DNA from: Xiphophorus maculatus
Lineage: Eukaryota > Chordata > Actinopteri > Cyprinodontiformes > Poeciliidae
Length of the DNA: 64,000 nt
Assembly: GCF_002775205.1 (NCBI RefSeq)
Contig: NC_036454.1
Location: forward strand, 1,526,382-1,590,381
Reading direction: 5' to 3'
The translations under genes and the position numbers were made by a program. Of this stretch, positions 1 to 9,100 are shown piece after piece (positions within the stretch are counted from its first letter, which is position 1; each line of letters starts with the position of its first letter). Below the pieces are notes generated by a model. The model was given only the letters and a program-made list of their open reading frames with translations. It made no database searches and was not told where the DNA came from.

Positions 1-1276
1 TGTTTTCCAATGGTGGTCAGCCCGATGTGTGACGTTAGAACGTCAATGCAAAGTGACTGTTTGTGATTTGCCAACAGATTGTAAACCGATCCTGCATTTG
101 GGAGAAGGAGGAACCTTGTGCCCCTACATGTTTGCTGTAATTCCTGTAAATAAATGAGAAATCTTGCATCTTGCAGGCGCGTTGTTTGGTTTTCCCTCTG
201 CAGAGACATTCTGAGCAGTCTGTCGGCAGCTAATTCAGGATTAGCATGGACTCAGAGCTAACAGGGAGGCAGTGGGCTTGGGGACGAAGCAATTGGGTTG
301 AGGACCAGATTCTTTACTATTCACACACAACTCTGATCCCAGTGGATCCCACTGTGGGTCCAGTGGAAGCAGCTGGACGGCTGGACCCACAGCAACAAAG
401 ACACCAAGCTGGAATCCTGTGGAGGTTTTGGGCGCCCAGTGTTTCATCATCATTCCTTGTTCTGGATCTAGCCGCTGTCACCAATGCAATATTAAAAGAT
501 TTGGGTCAATGCCGTCTGGGGGGGTTAGTAAAGGTCGATATGGTTCTGTACGGGTCGGTTTGGTACCCTGTTTTATGGTCCAGCATGTTCCAGAGAATAT
601 TTTCAGTCAGCTGGACTAGGATAGCATCATTCTCGAGCTTCAACCAACGTGACGCTTCGCCCCAACTGGACCGTTGTCTTACGGACCTCCAGCAATGATA
701 CGGGTCAGGTCGGTACTGTGGGCCGCTTTTACAATGGAAGCAGAAAGAATAGAACTAGAGGTGTGCCGATCGATTCATCGGCTGATTTCCGTGAAAAAGT
801 GTATGATCGGTGATCGCCAGATCTTGTTGCCGATCACCAAAACCGATCACCTGTATCTCACCTTGCAGCCTGCGAGTGCCTCCATCAGCTGACTGAAACT
901 GACATCCAGCAAATATCCTGAGTCGTTAGTGCTCCATTTCTGCAGGTTTGTGCTGTTAAAATGTTCATTTGTGCTGTTTTGGTTTCTGAGATACTAAAAA
1001 TATTTTTTAGGTCATTGTTACATGCAGTGGTGGCTGCATGTAGGATTTCCCTCCCAATTCAGGTTGCTGCTGAGCTCTGGCGGGTTAAGCAGGCCCAGTT
1101 GGTTTCACTCTGCCTCTTGATTAGCAGGGTATAAGACCAGCTGGGAAACTGACTTTCAGAGCCTCTTGGCCAATTGGGCAGCATGGGTGCTGCAGCTTTG
1201 TGGTGCTGTGATGGAGGATTTGTCTGTTAGAAACCCTGGTTTTTGTTGTTATTCTCTCCTTTCTTTTCTTTTAGGT
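1..1276. other. Upstream flank, no gene recognised
   Basis: No convincing coding exon is seen here; the short ORFs lack recognisable domains. An AATAAA lies at 149-154 and could be the polyadenylation signal of a + strand gene ending left of the window, but nothing coding links to it. Positions about 760-850 hold GATCGG/CCGATC-rich sequence that looks like an old DNA-transposon fragment. Confidence 0.3.
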
Positions 1277-1497
1277 CAGGGGTCTCAAACTCCAGTCCTG
1301 GAGGGCCGCAGTCCTGCAACTTTTAGATGTGCCTCTGCTGCACCACCTGAACAGAATAATTAGGTCATTAAGGCTCTGGAGAACTGATCTACACAAGGAG
1401 GAGGTCATTAAGTCATTTCATTCCAGTGGTTTGTACCTGTGGCACATCTAAAAACTGCAGGACTGCGGCCCTTAAGGCCTGGAGTTTGACTCCTGTG
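1277..1497. mobile_element. hAT-type MITE, 221 bp, with 8 bp target duplication
   Basis: The ends are imperfect inverted repeats: the left starts CAGGGGTCTCAAACTCCAG and the right ends CTGGAGTTTGACTCCTGTG. The internal arms (GCAGTCCTGCAACTTTTAGATGTG and its partner near 1443) are also complementary, so the element is nearly palindromic. TTTTAGGT flanks both sides (1269-1276 and 1498-1505), an 8 bp duplication as expected for hAT transposase. There is no coding capacity. Related copies lie at 35549 and 38356. Confidence 0.8.
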
Positions 1498-1505
1498 TTT
1501 TAGGT

Positions 1506-3055
1506 TCTCATTTTCACCTTTGAGACTTCTTCCGATCCCACTTAAAGAATAAACCTTTAACTTTACCCTCCTGGTTTTGTCTCTTCATTTTTCCCTGGTT
1601 TATCTTTGTTACAGCCCCCCTCCAAAACTCCTAGACTGCTTTGGGGATGTAACAGTCCTCCAGAGTTGACCATCCCCCCCATGTTGCTCCAAAACAAACC
1701 AAAGTGGGCTACGTCGTTAGTGCTCCGTTTGTGCCGTTAAAACTACTGCAGCAAAGTTGTTTTCAAGTTGGATGTTGGCGCTCCGCAGAGCGAGCGGCGT
1801 TTAGCTCAAGGTTGATCCGATTTATGAACACTAATGTCGGCCAGCTGTTCTCTCCCGCTCGGAGGTTCTCTTAGGGACTGTCAACAAATTTCCCAACCAA
1901 ACACTCCTAAGAAACAAATGTAAATAGAAATCTTGCCTTGTAACCACCTGACACAAAATTCATGCTGTTACATGAGATGCACTGTTCTCTAGTGAATTAT
2001 TAGTCATATCAAGTTTCTAAATAGAACCCGTTCTGCAACACTCAGTGCAAACAAGGCATCCGTTTGTTGGAGCCGGTTATAAGTCCACCATTTTGGATCA
2101 AAGCAGTCATGCTGACACTAGACCAGCTGCAGGTCATATAATCTGATTCGGACCTGGTACTGGGTCAGAATATCTCAGATTAACAGAGATTAATCAGTTT
2201 TGCTGCTCTGCTTCCTGACTTAGTTCTGTCCCGGTTCTTAAATGCTTGGAGTCGGTTTTCTCTGCAGGACTTAATCCAGAAAGTTTATGTTCTCCTGCAG
2301 CATATCAGCCTGTAGATTCTCAGAAAAAGGAAGTGTCAACCCGCTGATCTCGTTGATTGGTGTGTCACAGCTGAAGCTCCACCTGCTGACAAACCACAGA
2401 GTCGAACTTCCTGTTAAACCGTCTGCAGCTTCCACTCTGACACTTCTCTGCTTTATTTCCCCTCTATGTGCATCTAATGCTCCCAGTTACACATTTCAAG
2501 GCTGGTTTCTGAAACATGAGCAGGCAAAAGACATTTCAGTCTCAGTTCAGTTGCTGCTCTTCCTCCTCTGTTCTCAACGCAACCACCAGGGGGCGCTTCG
2601 TTAGCTTCAGTTTCAGCTGCTGCAGCTGCTGAACAGTCCAAGTTCTGATGAGAACAGTCAGATCTGGGGAGTCCGCTGGAGATGAAGTGATGAGATAGAA
2701 ACAGCAGGAGAAAGAAGAAGAAGAAGTAGGAGGTCCAACCAGAGGAGCGGCGACTTCTGCATCAGCCGTTGCAACAGAGACAGACAGCAGGAAGCACACA
2801 TGACACCCTGAACGTCACTCTGCTTCAGCAGCGAGACCCATTGGACCGGAGCCACCAGAGACCGGTCAGAACCGAAACACGGGTCCAACAGAACCAGAGC
2901 AGACCCAGAAGAGCTGCAGGAGGAGGAAAGCAGAAGTTTAAAGAGGTAAAAGGAGAAGACAGTGGAGACAGACGAAACCCGGACCTCTGACCAGAACCAG
3001 AACCAGGGAGGCGGTGCAGAAACCCTGAGGACGGTGGAGCAGCGGGTGGAGCGCG
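1506..3055 (+). promoter_or_regulatory. Upstream region and probable 5' UTR of the dok2-like gene
   Basis: About 1.5 kb without a recognisable coding exon, leading to the ATG at 3056. The last 500 bases are rich in purine (GAGGAGGA) and AGGAAGT/ACTTCCT ETS-like motifs and hold a CTCF-like site at 2583. No TATA box is obvious, and the transcription start cannot be placed from sequence alone. A 323-codon minus-strand ORF across 2825-3796 is the antisense shadow of exons 1-3. Confidence 0.4.
2583..2596 (+). promoter_or_regulatory. CTCF-like core motif
   Basis: CCACCAGGGGGCGC fits the CTCF core pattern CCASYAGRKGGCRS at every position. It lies about 470 bases upstream of the dok2-like start codon and points toward the gene. 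Binding is inferred from the motif only. Confidence 0.45.
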
Positions 3056-3115
3056 ATGGAGGAGGACATCAGGAAGCAGGGGATGCTCTTCCTCCAGCAG
3101 CAGCGATTCGGGAAG
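3056..3115 (+). CDS. dok2: dok2-like exon 1: start of PH domain
   Basis: It encodes 20 residues beginning MEEDIRKQG and ending QQQRFGK, the usual opening strand of a DOK PH domain. The donor GTAAAC follows at 3116 in phase 0. The ATG is the first in this frame and matches the short N-terminus typical of DOK proteins. Confidence 0.85.
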
Positions 3116-6100
3116 GTAAACCCTGACAGGAACCTTGTGGGTCAACCTGACAGGTTCTGGCGGCCCGGTTCTGACTGTGTTTGTGTGTGCAGAAGTGGAA
3201 GCGGGTGTGGTGCGTCCTGTACCGGGAGAGCTCCTGCTCCATCTCCAGGATGGAGTTCTTTGAGTGTAAAGACGGAGGCAACGTGGAGAAGAACGACAAG
3301 ACTCTGCGCAAGCAGCAGGAGAGCAAGAAGGTAACCGCCCTCTTCCGTTTCCATGGAGATAACACCCCCCGTTTCCACGGCGATGACCCCTGTTTCCACG
3401 GCCCCCAGGTGATCCGGCTGGCGGACTGCATACGGGTCTCGGAGGTGGAGGTGGACGGCGGGCCGCGCGACACCGGGGCCTTCCTGGTGGAAACCACGGA
3501 GAAGATGTTCGTGTTCGCCGCGGATCGGAACCAGCTGGACGACTGGACCCATCGGCTGTGTGAGGTCGCCTTCCCTGTAGGTACACCCGGTTCTGATCGG
3601 CCCCAAACCCGTCTGACCCACAGGCCGGTTCTGGTTCTGATCTGACAGACACGCAGACAAGATAGAGGAAGAAGGTCAGAGACAGGTTCTGAGCCGGACC
3701 CGTCCTTTGAAGGTAGAACCAGCTGAGGTCAGGGGTCACAAAGGGTTGGTTCTGGTTCAGAACTTCTGATGGTCCTCTGGTGATCAACTGGATCACGACC
3801 AGAACCTCAGCCGGTCCAAACTGATTTTCCTCCCATTCTACCAGTAGAACCTGCAGTGTGGTACCAGACGGTTCTGCTGGAACCTCTGGACCGACCAGAA
3901 CCGATCAGGATCTGATTATTGAGGGTTTCTCTGTGAGATTCTAATCTGGATTATCAGGGAATCTGATCTCTGCTTTTAGTTTCTGCTGCAGCTTTTGGAT
4001 CAGATGAAGGATTTTAACTTTATTATGAAGGATCATCATCATGGATTAGATTACAGATTATAGATTATAGATTATCAGCTCCACTGCTGGACAGGATGTT
4101 GATCATTTCTGAAGGAAGGAAATCGGTTTAATCTGAGATTTAAATGACATCCTGGTTAAAATAACTCAGAGTTTCTTTACCTGATCAGATCAGTGATCCA
4201 CTGATCAGGTTCTGTTCAGAGGTTCTGGTCCAGAAACAGTCGGGTCAGAATTTACAGCAGGAAGTTTGGAGCCATCCAGGTTATAATGATGCAGCAATCA
4301 GGTATCATATTAACATCGATCTGTTGATGGTAGAAAATAAATCAGCTTTAGTTGTTTCCGCGGCGCTGCGGTCAGTCTCAGCAGGGCCGGATCTCCTGGG
4401 GGGCAGCCGGGGGCCACACTTCATGTCCTTAAAGCTCTACTTATAAATATTAATTTCCTGTTAGTCCAAATGCCTCTTATTAATATAAAATATTAACTCA
4501 TCAAAAGAATATGTTTGGAAATATAGTGTTAGGTCCCTGAAAAACGACGTCGCAGGAACATTTCTGAGCCGCCATGTTTTAACAAGGTTAACACGGCTCA
4601 AAGTGATGAACTGTAGCAGTTTAATACGTCTGCTAGCTGCTAGCCCACAATGACTCACTGGACTCTGATTGGTCAGAGCATTAATGCCCTTCCCATTAGC
4701 ATCCTTCCCCTGTCAGGTTTTTGCAGTTTATGAATCAATTGTTTGGACCCAGAGCATCACAGCAGAACCAGAACCAGATAGAAATATTACAGTAACAAAG
4801 CTGCTCTACAAACGAGAGGTCTCACTCTAACAAAAACTGCTGGTCTGATGCATTTTTGGATGAAACTTTTCTGTTCTTCATTCAGAAGTTCTTCACTGTG
4901 GAACCAGAAATGCAACTCATGTAAGAGCAGCGATTCTTCATGATACTCAAGGCTAACAGTGCGGTGCAGTAAAACTACTCCTACAAGTACTTTTTTTTTT
5001 CAAAAAGGTGCTCAAGTAACTAAGTAAATGTAACTAGTTACTACCTCGTCTGCAGATGACGTGTGAATGGCACTGAATAAAACCTCAATCTGTACTCAGA
5101 TTTCAATGTCATTAGAAGTCAGAATCAGATCGAATCTCTGGGTGAAATGTTGCCCAGGACACAGAAACGTCCTAAATAAAGTCACGAGATCTGAGGAGCC
5201 TCAAGCCCCAGAAATAGGAGAAAAGGCAGAAAAGTTCTGGGATGTTGAGCTGAGATCAGGACTCAAAGTTTTCCAGGAGTTTAAAGAAAGCGACAGTTTT
5301 TATTTCAGCAGACAAATTTAAACTTGTAGCGTTTTTTAGAGGCGTGACGAAATAAACATCTTTAATGTTTCTGTGGATATTTTATCGACATTCAGAGGAT
5401 TTACAGTTTTCATTTCTCTGCTTCGTGTTCTCAGTTCATGATCCAGTTTGGGCTCAGAACCTGCAGGCGGACCGGGTCAGCAGGTTCTGGTAAAAATAGC
5501 AGGATGCTGACGGACAGCCGGCCTCTTGACTCACATCTCGACTTCCCCTTTAAGAGAGCGCAACAGGAAGTCCAGGCAGCCAATCAGAGACGACGAAGAC
5601 TGAAGAAGCAGAACCAGGACCAGAACCAGGACCAAGATCAGAACCAGAACCAGAACCAGGATCAGAATCAGAACCAGGATCAGGATCAGAATCAGAACCA
5701 GAAAAAGGACAAGGAACAGGACCAGAACCAGGACCAGGACCAGAATCAGGACCAAGATCAGAACCAGAACCAGGACCAGGACCAGAATCAGAATCAGAAC
5801 CAGAACCAGGACCAGGAACAGGACCAGAAGCAGGACCAGGATCAGAACCAGAACCAGGACCAGGAACAGGACCAGAAGCAGGACCAGGATCAGAACCAGA
5901 ACCAGGATCAGGATCAGAATCAGGACCAAGATCAGAACCAGAACCAAGATCAGGTTCAGAATCAGAATCAGGACCAAGATCAGAACCAGAACCAAGATCA
6001 GGATCAGAACCAGAACCAGGACCAAGATCAGAACCAGGACAAGGACCAGAACCAGAACCAGGATCAGAACCAGGACCAAGATCAGAACCAAGATCAGAAC

Positions 6101-9100
6101 CAGGACCAGGATCAGAACCAGGACCAAGATCAGAACCAGGACCAAGATCAGAACCAGAATCAAGATCAGGACCAGAACCAGGATCAGAACCATGATCAGG
6201 ACCAGGACCAGAACCAGGACCAGGACCAGAAAAATACCCACTAAAACTAATAAAAATTATATATATTTTAATAATAATGATGATGGTTCTGATGGAAGGT
6301 CCGTCAGACCTGGAGGCTCTGGGTTCTGGATTAGGTTAATCAGTTTGTAGAAATGTGTTAAAAAAACGTATTTCCTGTCGATCAGAGCGATTGTTTGGTT
6401 CTATGCAGACAATTCTGTGATGATAAATCGATTTCTGTCCATCAGATGAGCTGGACGGAGGGCGGAGCCAAGAGAGGCAGCCTGCAGAGAGGAAACCGGG
6501 TGGAGGAAGAGGAGGGCATGGAGGACAACTCCCTGTACAGCGGCCGAGAGAAAGGTAGGACGGAGTCACAGACCTTTAGGACTTCCTGTATGCCTTCGGG
6601 ACTTCCTGTATGCCATCGGGACTTCCTGTATGCCATCGGGACTTCCTGTATGCCATCGGGACTTCCTATATGCATTCGGGACTTCCTGTATGCATTCGGG
6701 ACTTCCTGTTTGCGGTGTAAACCAAACATCACTTCTTGCTGCCTCGCCTGGTTGATCAACCAAAGAGACGTTTGATCCCAGCAGCACCGGAGGTCTGACC
6801 TTTCACCTCTGATCTGAGCTACTCTCGGTTCTGGATGAGTCAACCTCGTTCTGGCTCCCGCAGTCCAGAACCCAGGATGGGTTGTACTTGGTTCTGATGG
6901 ACCTGCAGACGTGTCCTCAGCGTCCTGTTAGGAATGGGTCAGAATCGCAGCTGACCCGTCTTCAAGAGGCGCCCCGGCCCACATTATGACAGCACCTCTA
7001 CCAGAACCAGGCTGCAGCACCAACCCATCAGACCCAGCAAGATGTTCTGCTGACTCACGGAAAAACTTTGAACATTTCTGCTATTTGGACCAGAACCCGG
7101 CCAGAACTGGACCAGAACTAGGTCCAGCTGGATCATTCCACAAAGAACATCTCTGTGGGATTTGAAGATTGGATCTCTGGACCGGCCGGTTCTGGTTTGG
7201 TCCTGAGGACAGAAATAGCTTGCCGACCGGCTGAGAGCCTTGCAGGAGTTTCCACTGCGGTCGGTGCTGCAGCTCAGCGTAGTGGAAACTTTCAGAGCCG
7301 GTTCCTGCTGCGGTCGCAGGCCGGCCAAGCGCTGCAGCGACGCAGACACCTCAGCTTTTATCTTGGCGGGACAAACTTCCTGTTTCTCAGCAGGAAACGC
7401 TGACATCAGCCGAACCAGGAAGCTGTTGTCTTCAGTTTGGACCTGCAGGTCGTCTGTCACCACAAACTGACGGTTTTATTAAAAGTGAGAAAACATGAAA
7501 TGAGTATGAGAAGCTCAGAGTTTCCTCTAAGCACTTCTTATAAAGTGACCGGTTCTGATCCGGTTCAGTCAGCGTGTCTGGACCGGACACTCTCAGTCAG
7601 AGTGGTTCTGGTTCTGGTCCTAGTTCTGATTCTGTTCCTGGTTCTTGATGATCTTCCTCTGAACATCCGACTCAGCAGCTCAAAGCTTCAGGAAGCCGAT
7701 CCAGGAAGTCATGTTTCTATTTTTAGCCGTTCGGTTCTGAGCGGTTCTGAGCGGTTCTGCCACAGGTCTGAGGTCAGAACAAACGTCTCCAGAAGCTGCT
7801 GCTCCACTTCCTGCAGCACCTGCAGCTCCCTGAACAGGAACAGCTTCAGTTCATCTGAGACGAAGCTACTGCCGCCGACCCAGAAGTTCCTCTGTCACAT
7901 CCAGAACCAGAACTTGAGACAAGACAAGGAGGTACGCTGAAGCTGCAACCTGTTCTGGACCAGTTGTCTGGGGTTTTGGACCTGACGAAGAACCAGGGTC
8001 CAAATTAGTTGCTAGCTTGTTGTGCCTATAGGTGGCGCACCTTGATCAGTTTCAGTTTGACTGCTGGGAAAAGTAATCAGAACCAGCAGAACCAGCAGAA
8101 CTTGCAGGTCCAGATGCTCACCAGGGGAAGTGAAGCTGCTTCAGGGATGATGGATTTATCATTTTTTCCAAGGTTTCATGGTTGAGTTGGTGAAATGAAG
8201 CCGTTTCCTCTACATTTGGTGCGTTGCCAGGCCTCAGGGTCAGCTGAGACCTGGACCCTCAGCTGTGGAGAAACAACTGAAATCTGTTGAAGTTTGAAAA
8301 GATAGAGTCTGATTTGACCTGCCTGCTAAGGTTTGACCATGATGCAAAGAAAGCTACGCTACGGAGCTAAACGGAAATTGCATGTGCTGTAAAAAACATC
8401 CCTCAGTGCAAATTCCTGTCTGTGTTTACTTCCTGGCTCTGAATGTTTACTTCCTGTCCCAAGCTGAACCACATCCTGGTCATTCCTCTTGCTCTGACTT
8501 TAATTGCTCCGCATTTGGAAGCGTGAAAAACTCGGACTGAACGAGTTCCCGCTGCCTGAATCTACAGGCAAACTGATTCTAAAGCAGAAAATGGACGCCT
8601 CTGCTCCTGGCTTCTGCTCGCTGGTTGGCCCAGCATAAACTCTCAATGGGAGAAAGCTCTGATGTGGCACTGAAGGCAGATGAGAATCAAGTGGTCCGGC
8701 TACACTGATACTGGTGTTGATGTGCAGATCAAACTTCTTCAGTTTCAGTTTTTTTTTCTCTGCCAATAAGTTGCCAAACTGAGTTTGTCAACCTGTCAGC
8801 TCGGCAAACAAGGCAGAAGCATTGTTGATGCTTTAGTTGGTGAAGCCTGTCGGAGTTCCTCAGAGCAGCTATGGCTACTATCCAGTAGCTCTCCACCATC
8901 GGCAGGTGGATGTAGCTTTGGAGTCCTCTGGCCTTGATAAAGTTCTACACAGGTTTACCATGTGTTGGTTAGTAATTTCAGATTAGAACGTTTCCTTTCA
9001 GAGTTCACCAACAGCTTTGGATCTACAAAGATACGAACCTTTATAGATTTTGTAGTGAGCTGGAAGTCGAGTTTTACGCTAGTTGACAAAGGTTTCTTTC

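Noticed and set aside
2825..3796. 323-codon minus-strand ORF
   Set aside because: Antisense to dok2-like exons 1-3 in GC-rich sequence; low-complexity Pro/Arg/Ser composition and no domain.
5438..6244. 268-codon Gln/Asn/Asp-rich ORF, and a Leu/Val-rich ORF on the other strand
   Set aside because: Both are by-products of a hexanucleotide array lacking stop codons; no domain, splice or conservation support.
6580..6715. CRISPR-like direct repeats
   Set aside because: The 20 bp units are contiguous with no spacers, in a vertebrate intron; a plain tandem repeat.
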